In this document: positions 8,981 to 17,231 of the stretch, one piece after another | How positions within the stretch are numbered: the first letter of the stretch is position 1 | Layout: each line of letters opens with the position of its first letter | NCBI RefSeq assembly: GCF_033542235.1 | Contig: NZ_JAWRCU010000006.1 | Span: forward strand, 186,001-250,000 | From: JAWRCU01 sp033542235 | Lineage (GTDB): Bacteria > Pseudomonadota > Alphaproteobacteria > Rhizobiales > Rhizobiaceae | Reading direction: 5' to 3' | Length of the DNA: 64,000 bases | Made by a program: the position numbers and the translations under genes | The notes under the pieces: model-generated | What the model was told of the DNA's origin: nothing | Seen by the model: only the letters and a program-made list of their open reading frames with translations | The model's database searches: none

Positions 8981-9775
8981 TCAGTGGAGGATCTGCTCCA
9001 GAAAATGCCTGGTGCGCGCCTCCCTCGGACCGCCAAAGAACACCAAAGGAGGTGCTTCCTCGACGATCTTTCCTCGATCCATGAAGATGACGCGATCGGC
9101 GATACGCCGGGCAAAGCCCATCTCATGCGTGACGCAGATGATGGTGATCCCGTCGTTTGCGAGATCGGCCAGCGTCTCCAGCACCTCCTTCACCATTTCC
9201 GGATCGAGAGAGGATGTTGGCTCATCGCAGAGCAGGATTGTCGGTTTCACGCAGAGCGACCGTGCGATCGCCACACGCTGCTGCTGGCCCCCGGATAGCT
9301 GACGTGGATATTTGCCCGCCTGTTCAGGGATGCGAACTCGCGCCAGATAGTGCATTGCCAGCTCGTCGGCTTCCTTTCGAGGTATTTTGTGAACCCATCG
9401 GAGCGCCAATGTGCAGTTATCCAGCACCGTTAGATGCGGGAACAGGTTGAACTGCTGAAAGACCATTCCAACGTTCCTGCGGACGGCGTCGAGCACCTTC
9501 GATTTCTGTGAAAGCGCTATGCCCTGGACCCTGATCGTTCCGCCCTGGAATGGTTCCAGGCCATTGATGCAGCGGATCATCGTTGACTTCCCTGAGCCTG
9601 AAGGCCCGCAGACAACGATCTTCTCGCCTTCCTGAACGGTAAGGTTGATGTCGGTCAGAACCTGGAAATCGCCGAACCACTTGCTCATGCCCTCGATTTC
9701 GACAGACGTTCCAGGACCGTTTTCGGGCATTGCCGGATTCCTTTCGGAGGGAGCATCGTTCACGCGCTTCATCAC
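8981..9775 (-). CDS. Polar amino acid ABC transporter ATPase (GlnQ/HisP type)
   Basis: The 264-residue ATPase has Walker A CGPSGSGKST, the Q-loop in MVFQQFNLFPH, signature LSGGQQQRVAIARSL, Walker B ILLCDEPTSSLDPE and H-loop CVTHEMGFA, all in the form typical of the polar amino acid uptake (PAAT) family. The extra ~20 residues at the N-terminus precede the conserved start of the ATPase fold, and an internal Met (MPENG) is a possible alternative start. It works with the two permeases and the binding protein upstream to import an amino acid or small derivative. Its start overlaps the permease stop by four bases (ATGA), which indicates translational coupling. Confidence 0.95.
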   Translation of the reverse strand: MMKRVNDAPSERNPAMPENGPGTSVEIEGMSKWFGDFQVLTDINLTVQEGEKIVVCGPSGSGKSTMIRCINGLEPFQGGTIRVQGIALSQKSKVLDAVRRNVGMVFQQFNLFPHLTVLDNCTLALRWVHKIPRKEADELAMHYLARVRIPEQAGKYPRQLSGGQQQRVAIARSLCVKPTILLCDEPTSSLDPEMVKEVLETLADLANDGITIICVTHEMGFARRIADRVIFMDRGKIVEEAPPLVFFGGPREARTRHFLEQILH

Positions 9776-10464
9776 AGCGCCTCGGCCCGGTCGCGACCGG
9801 AAACGGCGACCAGTGAAAAGATCGTCGAAAGAACAATGCGGGTTATGATGGTGATGCAGATATAGATTGCGCCCGCGACCAGCAGCGGCTCATAGACGTC
9901 GAGCGTGCGGGAGCGGATTTCGTTGGCGTAGCCCATTACGTCCATCACCGTGACCGTGAAGGCGAGCGCAGTGGTCTTGCAAAGCATGATGACTTCGGTG
10001 GTATAGGCGGCGAAGCCATTGCGTAGCATGGCTGGGAGGATCGCGACGCGGAATGTCTGGAATCCGCTCAAGCCAAGCGATTTGGCAGCTTCGATCTGTT
10101 CCTTTGGGGTCTGGAAATACGACCCCCGCATGATTTCGGAAGTGTACGCCATCTCAACTATGGAAAGGCACAGAACAGCGCACCAGAACGGGCTGGAGAA
10201 TATGTGCCAGAGGAATGTCTCCCTGATGATCGCGAGCACAGGGAACCCGTAGTAGATCACGTAGAGCACCAGCAGCATCGGCACGCCGCGAATGCAGAAC
10301 ATGAGGTTCCAAACGACCTGCGACAGAAGCCCGCCGAAATAAATCTGGATGAAGGCAGAGGTTGCCGCCAACACGAAGCCGGTGCAGAGCGAAACGATGA
10401 ACAGGGTGAGTGTCGTGGAAAGCCCGCCAAGGATTTCCTGGCCGTAAGCGATGATGAGGTCCAT
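9772..10464 (-). CDS. Polar amino acid ABC transporter permease (GlnP/HisM type), second permease
   Basis: The 230-residue protein starts at the ATG at 10464 (MDLIIAYGQEI). It is an integral membrane protein with about five spans and the cytoplasmic EAA-like loop EAAKSLGLSGFQTFRVAILPAMLRNG that contacts the ATPase. The stop codon of the upstream permease overlaps this start (TGATG), and its own stop overlaps the ATPase start (ATGA), so the three genes are tightly coupled. A much longer frame running upstream of 10464 is open by chance and is not homologous there. Confidence 0.92.
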   Translation of the reverse strand: MDLIIAYGQEILGGLSTTLTLFIVSLCTGFVLAATSAFIQIYFGGLLSQVVWNLMFCIRGVPMLLVLYVIYYGFPVLAIIRETFLWHIFSSPFWCAVLCLSIVEMAYTSEIMRGSYFQTPKEQIEAAKSLGLSGFQTFRVAILPAMLRNGFAAYTTEVIMLCKTTALAFTVTVMDVMGYANEIRSRTLDVYEPLLVAGAIYICITIITRIVLSTIFSLVAVSGRDRAEAL

Positions 10465-11159
10465 CAGATTTCTCCTATGGACCGGCGCGACCGCTTTTCC
10501 AGCCTGTGGAACAGCTTGGCCGATACGAATGCGAAGACGATAAAGATGATTATCGCGATGCCATAAAAGGTGAACGGTGCTTCGGTGGACCGGGCGCCGA
10601 TCGAGGCGATGCGAACGATGTCGGATATACCTATAATGCTCAGAAGAGCGGTCTCCTTCATACTGATCAGCCACAGCGAACTCAGATATGGAATCATCTT
10701 CTGGTAGACCTGAGGCAGGATTATCAGGGCGAGTGACTGAAATGCCGAGAAGCCAAGCGATCGTCCGGCTTCGTTCTGACCGGGAGGAATGTCCGCCCAT
10801 CCAGCCTTGAAGAGTTCGGTCGAATAGGCGCCGAGAACGATCGAGGTGGACATTATGCCCGGGACCAGCGGGCTCACGGTAAGGTGCGCCATGCCGGGGA
10901 TCATCGACAGCGCGCTGTTGATGATGCCGTCCGCGGTGTAGAAGATCAGGATCAGAAGCAGGATGTCGGGGAGGCTTCTGAAAACATAGGTATAGAGCTT
11001 GATGACCGCTGCCGCGCCCCACAGTCGCGATCTGGCGGTGATCGTCAGCACGATCCCGATGAAGATGCAGAACGCGAAGCTGAAAACCGCGACTGTGAGG
11101 CTGACGCCAAAGGCTCTCATGAATTGCCAGCCCCAACCTGCCTCTAAATACTCGAGCAT
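10464..11159 (-). CDS. Polar amino acid ABC transporter permease (HisQ/GlnP type), first permease
   Basis: The 231-residue membrane protein has the same architecture as its downstream partner: an N-terminal segment MLEYLEAGWGWQFMRAFGVSLTVAV, about five spans, and an EAA loop (NEAGRSLGFSAFQSLALIILPQVYQ). PAAT importers use two such permeases as a heterodimer. It lies 134 bases downstream of the binding-protein gene and is probably read from the same promoter at about 12.1 kb. Confidence 0.92.
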   Translation of the reverse strand: MLEYLEAGWGWQFMRAFGVSLTVAVFSFAFCIFIGIVLTITARSRLWGAAAVIKLYTYVFRSLPDILLLILIFYTADGIINSALSMIPGMAHLTVSPLVPGIMSTSIVLGAYSTELFKAGWADIPPGQNEAGRSLGFSAFQSLALIILPQVYQKMIPYLSSLWLISMKETALLSIIGISDIVRIASIGARSTEAPFTFYGIAIIIFIVFAFVSAKLFHRLEKRSRRSIGEI

Positions 11160-11293
11160 TCAGAATTACCTTAGAGCATAGGCCGGGAATTGTTGCGGCA
11201 GTACAGGCGGAGCGCGGGGCTCGGCCAGTTCTTCAGAAGATCGATTGACGACCGCCTGCGCGAAGCGGACGGCCGTCAGAGAGGTGGAGGGAC

Positions 11294-12040
11294 CTACTTG
11301 ATCGGAGGCCCCCATTTCTTGGCAAGTTCTTCCCACTTGCCATTGTCGCGTAGTGTCTGCAGGGCAGCATTGAACTCATCGCGCAGTGCAGTGTCTTCGG
11401 GACGGAACGCCATGCCGATGCCTTCGGATACCTGAACCGGATCGCCGATATTGACCATCTTGGGCTTTTCGTCCCCTTTCCCGAGGAATGGCTCGATGTC
11501 GCCCAGAACGACATCGACACGCCCAGCCTTGAGGTCTGAAATCAGCGCGTCCATAGAGGGATAACGCCGAATTTCCACGCCCGGATAGGTCTTCTCGACA
11601 TAGGCGGCGTTGGTCGTTCCCTGCTGAATGCCAATGACCTTGTTCTTCATCGTTTCGGGCGAGATGTCGAATTCCTTGCCTTCGACCACCCCGAAATAGG
11701 AGTAGGTGCGCGCATAGGGTTCGCTGAAGATGACGCGTTTCCTGCGCTCGTCAGTAATGCCCATTCCGCCAATGATGACGTCGAATTTCTTGGCCAGCAG
11801 CGCCGGAATGATGCCGCTCCACTCATTGGTGACGTAGTTGCACTTCGCCTTGATGATTTCGCACATGGCATTGCCAAGATCGATGTCAAAGCCTTGGAGC
11901 GTACCGTCCGCCGCAGTCATATTGAACGGAGGGAAGCCACCTTCGTTAGCAATCGTGATCTCTCGTTCCTGGGCTTGTACCCCGGTCAGAGACGCGAGCA
12001 GCAATGTTGTCGCGAGAACCCGCGTTAGAAGCGATCTCAT
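11294..12040 (-). CDS. Amino-acid ABC transporter substrate-binding protein (periplasmic, SBP_bac_3)
   Basis: The product begins with a cleavable signal peptide (MRSLLTRVLATTLLLASLTGVQA, cut before QERE). The mature part is a type II periplasmic binding fold with the family pattern EGGFPPFNM..DG.LQGFDIDLGNAMCE. The ATG at 12040 is preferred over a start 66 bases upstream because GGGGAA lies at a good distance and the signal peptide then starts cleanly; the longer frame would read through the operator. It captures the substrate for the permeases and ATPase encoded downstream. It is the first gene of the operon and directly follows the palindrome and promoter described separately. Confidence 0.93.
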   Translation of the reverse strand: MRSLLTRVLATTLLLASLTGVQAQEREITIANEGGFPPFNMTAADGTLQGFDIDLGNAMCEIIKAKCNYVTNEWSGIIPALLAKKFDVIIGGMGITDERRKRVIFSEPYARTYSYFGVVEGKEFDISPETMKNKVIGIQQGTTNAAYVEKTYPGVEIRRYPSMDALISDLKAGRVDVVLGDIEPFLGKGDEKPKMVNIGDPVQVSEGIGMAFRPEDTALRDEFNAALQTLRDNGKWEELAKKWGPPIK

Positions 12041-12058
12041 TGATCTGTTCCCCGTTTG

Positions 12059-12074
12059 ATTTGTAATTACAAAT
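12059..12074. promoter_or_regulatory. Perfect 16-bp palindrome, probable GntR/HutC-type operator
   Basis: ATTTGTAATTACAAAT is a perfect inverted repeat 18 bases upstream of the binding-protein start. On the minus strand a TTGACA box lies at 12101-12106 and weak -10-like bases (TACGGT) lie between the two, so the palindrome would sit at the transcription start, a classic position for a repressor. The TTGT...ACAA form fits HutC-type GntR proteins; the UTRA regulator at 3106-3876 is the likely partner. Confidence 0.65.
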
Positions 12075-12260
12075 AGACCGTACGAAGCGGAAGCCAGAAT
12101 TGTCAAGGGGCTTTAATGGTCAGATAGAGTCACGAACGTCGGGGCAAAGCGCATTGAACTCCTGTCGAGTCCTTGAGGTCGCGATCTGCCAATTTGAATG
12201 AATGAGGTGCGGACCGAAAGACGACGCTATGGCTCCGGCCCAGAAAGTCGCGTCCTGACC

Positions 12261-12737
12261 CTATATCCCATCAAGGGGCAATACTTCCGAGCGTTTTACC
12301 TGACCAAGCGCGAAACTGGTTTCGATGGAGGCGATGTTGTCCAGCCGGGTCAGCTTGTCCTTGATGAAGCGCTCATAGGCTTCGAGATCGGCGGCCACAA
12401 CGCGCATCAGATAATCCCGCTGGCCGGTCATCAGATAACAGTCCAGCACTTCAGGCCAGCGGGAAACAGTTTCCTCGAATTTGTCGAGGTCCTCTTCGCG
12501 CTGGCGCTCCAACTTGATCGAGGCGAAGGCGCTGATAGGCAGTCCCACTCGCTTCTGATCGACAACGGCAGTGTAGCCTTTGATGATGGCGGCCTTCTCC
12601 AGCAATCGTATCCGGCGCGCGCAAGGCGAGGGCGACAGTCCCACCTTTTCCGCAAGTTCGCCGATTGAAATCTTGCCATCTGCCTGAAGGATGCGAAGGA
12701 TTTTTCGGTCAATCGCGTCCAGTGCAAAAATTGGCAT
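12261..12737 (-). CDS. Lrp/AsnC-family transcriptional regulator (MdeR/BkdR-like)
   Basis: The 158-residue protein has the Lrp layout: helix-turn-helix at ~5-60 (LDAIDRKILRILQADGKISIGELAEKVGLSPSPCARRIRLLE) and a RAM ligand-binding domain at ~70-150 (VLDCYLMTGQRDYLMRVVAADLEAYERF). Such local regulators usually activate the adjacent amino-acid degradation gene when bound to the substrate amino acid. It is divergent from the E1 dehydrogenase gene with about 130 bases between the starts. The Lrp plus stand-alone E1 arrangement matches the mdeR-mdeB pair of methionine degradation in Pseudomonas, which oxidises 2-oxobutyrate. That assignment is by analogy. Confidence 0.9.
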   Translation of the reverse strand: MPIFALDAIDRKILRILQADGKISIGELAEKVGLSPSPCARRIRLLEKAAIIKGYTAVVDQKRVGLPISAFASIKLERQREEDLDKFEETVSRWPEVLDCYLMTGQRDYLMRVVAADLEAYERFIKDKLTRLDNIASIETSFALGQVKRSEVLPLDGI

Positions 12738-12866
12738 AAATCACCATCATTGAGCTAGTACATGGCAATTCCAGCTAACATCGCGGTTTTTGGAAAGCAA
12801 GTTTGGCCGCTCTCGCTCCGCCCTGTGCCTTATCCTGCTCGCAACGAGAAAAGTTGGGACTGCACA

Positions 12867-15254
12867 ATGGCCGACCTGAAGATACTGGGCGAACTGGAGC
12901 GCAAGGTCCTGTGGCTTGCCACCTGGATGATCCATAATGCCAACCATCTGCGGGACAATGACGATGGCCTCAAGGTCGGCGGACATCAGGCGTCCTCCGC
13001 TTCGCTGGCGACGATCATGACTGCGCTTTACTTCCATGTATTGCGTCCGGAGGATCGTGTCGCGGTCAAGCCGCATGCTAGCCCGATCTTCCATGCGATC
13101 CAGTATCTTCTTGGCAATCAAACGCGTGAGAAGATGGAAAATTTCCGCGGCTACAAGGGCGTGCAGTCCTATCCGTCTCGGACCAAGGATGTCGATGACG
13201 TTGACTTCTCCACCGGATCGGTCGGACTGGGGGTCGCGCAGACGCTGTTTTCCTCTCTGGTGCAGGACTATGTGCGGGCGAAGGGCTGGAGGCCGGATTC
13301 GCCCGAAGGCAGGATGGTTGCACTGGTCGGCGATGCCGAGATGGACGAGGGCAACATCTTCGAGGCGCTTCTGGAAGGGTGGAAGCACGGCCTTCGCAAC
13401 ACATGGTGGGTTGTCGACTATAACCGCCAGAGCCTCGACGCAGTGGCGCGCGAGGGCCTCTGGGCGCGTTTCGAGGCGATCTTCCGCAATTTTGGCTGGG
13501 ATGTCGTTGTCATCAAGCATGGCAAGCTGCAGCAGGCGGCGTTCAGCGAACCTGGCGGCGAAAAGCTGCGCGAATGGATCGATGCCTGCCCGAACCAGCT
13601 CTATTCGGCATTGACGTTTCAGGGTGGTGCCGCATGGCGCACGCGTTTGATGGACGAGATCGGTGATCAGGGAATTGTCTCGCAGCTGATAGAAAAGCGC
13701 AGCGACGAGGAACTGGCATCATTGATGGGCAATCTCGGCGGCCACGACCTGCCGTCGCTGATCGAGGCGTTCGAGAAGGCGCGGCAGCATGACCGCCCGG
13801 TCTGCTTCATCGCCTACACAATCAAGGGTTTCGGCCTGCCGCTCGCCGGGCACAAGGACAACCATGCAGGCCTCATGACGCCGACGCAGCTTGAATCGCT
13901 GCGTCAGGCAATGAATGTGCGTCCCGGTTATGAATGGGAGAAGTTCGAAGGGATGAGCGCTGGCGAGAGCGCGGCAAAGACGTTCCTGAAGAAGGTCCCG
14001 TTTGTGCAGCGCGGTCGCCGCCGCTTCACCGCCACGGAAATCGCAGTGCCCGAACGGCTTGAGTTCGGCGCGCAGCTTTCGATGTCCACGCAGCAGGGCT
14101 TCGGCCTCGTCATGCATGAGATCGCAAAGTCTGACACGCAATTGGCCGACCGCATCGTCACAACTTCGCCGGATGTCACCGTCTCGACCAATCTCGGCGC
14201 ATGGGTCAACCGACGCGGCCTGTTTTCAAAGGAAACCATGGCCGACCTCTTCAAGGCAGAGCGGATACCATCGACCTATAACTGGGCCTTCTCGCCGAAG
14301 GGCCAGCACATGGAACTGGGCATTGCAGAGATGAACCTTTTCATCATGCTGTCGGCGCTGGGCCTGTCACATTCGATATTCGGTGAGCGCCTGCTGCCGG
14401 TAGGCACGCTCTATGATCCGTTTATCGAGCGCGGCCTCGATGCGCTGAATTATGCCTGCTACCAGGATGCACGCTTCATGATCGTCGCCACGCCGTCGGG
14501 CATAACCCTGGCGCCTGAGGGCGGAGCGCACCAGTCAATCGCAACACCGCTGATCGGCATGGCCCAAGACGGGCTCGCCAGCTTCGAGCCGGCATTTGTC
14601 GACGAACTGGCTGTCATGATGCGATGGGCGTTCGCATATATGCAGCGTTCCGGTGAAGCTGAGCCCGACAAAATGACGTGGCTGCGCGATGCCACCGGCG
14701 GCTCGGTCTACCTGCGCCTGTCGACGCGCTCGGTCGAACAGCCGAAGCGGGAAATCATGCCCCAGCTTGAGCAGGATATCATCAATGGCGGATACTGGAT
14801 GCGTCGGCCCGGCCCGAACGCGCAGGTGATCGTGGCTTACACAGGCGCGGTTGCACCGGAAGCCATCGACGCAATTGGCATGATGGGCGAGGATCGCCGC
14901 GATGTCGGGCTGTTGGCAATTACCTCGGCAGATCGGCTGAATGCCGGCTGGGCCGCAGCACAGCGCGCCCGCGAGGCCGGACTGAGTCATGCTTCAAGCC
15001 ATATCGAGCGCCTGCTCGCCGGGATCCCGTCGCATTGTGGCATCGTCACCGTCATCGATGGACATCCCGCAACACTCGGTTGGCTCGGTTCGGTTCACGG
15101 TCACCGCACCCGCTCGCTGGGAGTGGAGCATTTCGGTCAAGCTGGCTCGATCTCCGAACTCTACCGCCACCATGGCATCGACGCGTCGGCCATCATTGTC
15201 GCCACAGAAGCGCTCATCCCGGGGAAACCGATACGAAATCTAAGGCTAGCTTGA
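12867..15254 (+). CDS. Homodimeric-type 2-oxoacid dehydrogenase E1 component (AceE/MdeB-like)
   Basis: The 795-residue protein has the AceE fold: thiamine-diphosphate motif GDAEMDEGNIFEAL...VVDYNRQS in the N-terminal half, a transketolase-like pyrimidine domain in the middle (MELGIAEMNLFIMLSALGLS), and a C-terminal transketolase domain. It should decarboxylate a 2-oxoacid and pass the acyl group to a lipoyl carrier. The ATG at 12867 (MADLKILGELERK) is chosen because homologues begin there; an upstream ATG at 12762 would add 35 unconserved residues. It is shorter than AceE (~890). No E2 or E3 gene is nearby, so it must borrow these from another complex. Substrate is likely 2-oxobutyrate (yielding propionyl-CoA, which the pcc-mcm genes downstream could consume), but pyruvate cannot be excluded. 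Confidence 0.85.
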   Translation: MADLKILGELERKVLWLATWMIHNANHLRDNDDGLKVGGHQASSASLATIMTALYFHVLRPEDRVAVKPHASPIFHAIQYLLGNQTREKMENFRGYKGVQSYPSRTKDVDDVDFSTGSVGLGVAQTLFSSLVQDYVRAKGWRPDSPEGRMVALVGDAEMDEGNIFEALLEGWKHGLRNTWWVVDYNRQSLDAVAREGLWARFEAIFRNFGWDVVVIKHGKLQQAAFSEPGGEKLREWIDACPNQLYSALTFQGGAAWRTRLMDEIGDQGIVSQLIEKRSDEELASLMGNLGGHDLPSLIEAFEKARQHDRPVCFIAYTIKGFGLPLAGHKDNHAGLMTPTQLESLRQAMNVRPGYEWEKFEGMSAGESAAKTFLKKVPFVQRGRRRFTATEIAVPERLEFGAQLSMSTQQGFGLVMHEIAKSDTQLADRIVTTSPDVTVSTNLGAWVNRRGLFSKETMADLFKAERIPSTYNWAFSPKGQHMELGIAEMNLFIMLSALGLSHSIFGERLLPVGTLYDPFIERGLDALNYACYQDARFMIVATPSGITLAPEGGAHQSIATPLIGMAQDGLASFEPAFVDELAVMMRWAFAYMQRSGEAEPDKMTWLRDATGGSVYLRLSTRSVEQPKREIMPQLEQDIINGGYWMRRPGPNAQVIVAYTGAVAPEAIDAIGMMGEDRRDVGLLAITSADRLNAGWAAAQRAREAGLSHASSHIERLLAGIPSHCGIVTVIDGHPATLGWLGSVHGHRTRSLGVEHFGQAGSISELYRHHGIDASAIIVATEALIPGKPIRNLRLA

Positions 15255-15361
15255 CTATCGGCGCTTCAAGACCGGGCAAGACGTCGGGTTAAGGTTCGAG
15301 CCGTTGGCCAAGCCGAGGCCGCTGACGCCGCAGGATACCTGGAGAGCGGCAAAGGACCACT

Positions 15362-15652
15362 TTGCTACGAGATTCAGCTACGCGCTACGGCGGCGATGTC
15401 GCGGTGTGGGATGGGGTCGATCCTGAATGGGTGGCCGAGGCGGCGCTTGCCGTCTACGGACCTTCAGCCGCGACCGCGGCCGCCTGGTGTGCGGTGACGG
15501 CGCGCTGCGACGGACGCGAAGCCGATTATCGCTTCTGGTTTCGCGTCTTCGCCCGGTTGAGTGCCGCAACCGAAGGAAGAGATGGGTTTGAGCTGGGAAT
15601 GACCGCTTTGCGCCGTCAACTCGGTCATTGCGGCAGCTTCCGGTTCGTCTGA
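15362..15652 (+). pseudogene. Small conserved-looking hypothetical protein, probably frameshifted at its N-terminus
   Basis: The frame starting with a TTG encodes 96 residues with protein-like composition (AVWDGVDPEWVAEAALAVYG...DYRFWFRVFARLSA). Immediately upstream, in another frame, a continuous coding-like stretch (PRPLTPQDTWRAAKDHFATRF, about 15316-15378) leads into the same region, as if one base had been lost near 15380-15400. There is no good ATG or ribosome site for the shorter frame. I do not recognise the family. It may be a short broken gene left at the edge of the debris region that follows. Confidence 0.45.
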
Positions 15653-15747
15653 AAAGTAGACGTTACTGACAATCCTCTAGGGCGTGACACTGCCGACACC
15701 CGACAGCGCGGCTAGTGGTCTGCTGGCGGCCGACCGACTGATGAGGA

Positions 15748-16155
15748 TCACGCACTGGCCGCGACCCGAAACCGATCTGCTTCGGCCACTATCCCGCGCA
15801 GGTTCTCGTTTAGCTGTTTTTGCGTGGCTTGTTCACCCAGGCCCCACAGCCGTGCCAGTGCAGCCACCGGCGAGGACGACGCTTTGGTCGGATAGCTCTC
15901 TCCCGAAGTTGAAGCGAACGGAGCGTCGGTTTCATTCAGGACACGATTGCGTGGCAATATTCCAATCATTGCCAACGCGCGGCGGCTTCTCGCCATAGGA
16001 AGACGCACGCAAAACCATGCGCCCATGTCCGCAGCTTTCTGGGCATGAGCGAGGGGACCAGAGAACCAGTGGAAGACGGGCAATCCCGCGTCGGGCTGGC
16101 GCTGAAGTGCCTCGATGACTTCGCCACTTGCGTGCCTGCTGTGGCTAGACATCAT
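15748..16155 (-). pseudogene. TatD-family hydrolase remnant (QatD-like), N-terminal third missing
   Basis: The 135-residue frame matches the middle and C-terminal parts of TatD-type metal-dependent hydrolases: HSR.ASGEVIEAL, then PVFHWFSG (metal-binding His region), then NETDAPF (conserved Asp near the C-terminus). The first ~100 residues, which carry the HxH metal site, are missing, and a search by eye of the sequence upstream finds no continuation. The HSR and HWFSG spelling is closer to the QatD branch found in Qat anti-phage systems than to housekeeping TatD, but no qatA, qatB or qatC remains are visible here. It is therefore a non-functional fragment. Confidence 0.6.
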
Positions 16156-16850
16156 GCGATCATTTGCCAGGGTTATTTCACAGAAGGAGTGATGAAAGCA
16201 GCGGAAACCGACACGCGTTCCTAGCCAATTACCCAGCTCGCATCAAGCGGTGCCTTTCCCGCTCCAACACCTTTTGGGCTCTTGCAGAAGAAGTTTCGCA
16301 GTCAGACTCTATGGGAGGCCAAGCGTCTCGCCACTTGTCTGACTTTGCAGGATCGTCCGGTAGGCGGCATTTTCCTCCGGGGCGTTGACGGAGCAGCAGC
16401 GGACGCCTCGCGGGAGACCAGAAGAATCCTGTCGGTGTGAATGCACCATCGAGGCATGTCCGCCCCGTTGACTTTTATTCCACCACCACACGCTCCCCGG
16501 GTCTCCCCGTCAGCAGCGTTAACAGGGAGCAGGGTCCGATTCAGGTCGTCTATAACGGCCTTCCGCATTCAAGGACGCAACGTCGGATCCTGCCGTCTTC
16601 AATTGCCGCTTATTCGAGAGAAATGGCGAAGCCGTCAGAGAAATCTTCTCACTTTTCACGATGTATAATGAGATGTTGAACGCTTTCGAGGCAGAGTCAG
16701 ACAATCCAAATCTGAGCGGGCTAGAAGACACTGATTGCAACATGGTCAACACTGGCTGCCCACCGAGGTTCACCGGACAAATTAGAATCCCGGCGGTTGT
16801 AGTCAGCACGCTTGTCTGGCGAGGGATGAGCGTAGAACACTCCAACAGTG
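16156..16850. other. Gene-free stretch between remnants
   Basis: No frame in this ~700-base stretch shows a recognisable domain or convincing codon pattern on either strand. It lies between the TatD remnant and the thiolase remnant and is best read as decayed sequence. No transposase, terminal repeat or tRNA was recognised. Confidence 0.5.
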
Positions 16851-17185
16851 TCAGGCAAGATTTCTTCCAGCAGGCTGCGCGGCCGAGATGACGGCTTGCA
16901 ACCCCGAACCGCAGAGGCGATTCAAAGTCAGGCACGGGACCGAAGCGTACAGGCCGCCCTCGATTGCGGCGACCCTGTAGAGATAGGCATCTCGCGGTTC
17001 GCCGTGGATGACGTTGCCAAACACCACGTGCCCTATCCGCGACGGATCGACGCCGCTTTTCGTTACTGCCGAGCGCAGCACGGTCGACGCCAGCTTGTCG
17101 CCGGTACACTTTTCAGCGAACGGCCGAAGGAGCCGATCGCAGTACTCGTTGTGGAAACATCGCTACCTGATTGGAGATGTCGAAC
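16851..17185 (-). pseudogene. Thiolase (acetyl-CoA C-acyltransferase) N-terminal remnant with frameshift
   Basis: Two overlapping minus-strand frames together spell the first ~110 residues of a thiolase. STTSTAIGSFGRSLKSVPA (about 17153-17100) continues, after the loss of one base near 17097, into LASTVLRSAVTKSGVDPSRIGHVVFGNV and then LNRLCGSGLQAVISAA, which contains the catalytic nucleophile Cys. After that the homology stops abruptly, so ~280 residues are missing. The fragment lies just downstream of the methylmalonyl-CoA mutase gene in the same orientation. It may be the end of a former propionate or polyhydroxyalkanoate-related operon cut by a deletion. Confidence 0.75.
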
Positions 17186-17231
17186 TCCTTTAGATGTCGG
17201 GTTGCCAACCGGAATGCTGCTCCGGTCGAAT

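Noticed and set aside
10465..11136. Upstream extension of the second PAAT permease (454-residue frame)
   Set aside because: The extension is a shadow of the first permease in another frame; homology starts at the ATG at 10464.
16519..17109. 196-residue minus-strand frame
   Set aside because: It runs through the thiolase remnant in the wrong frame and has no domain of its own.
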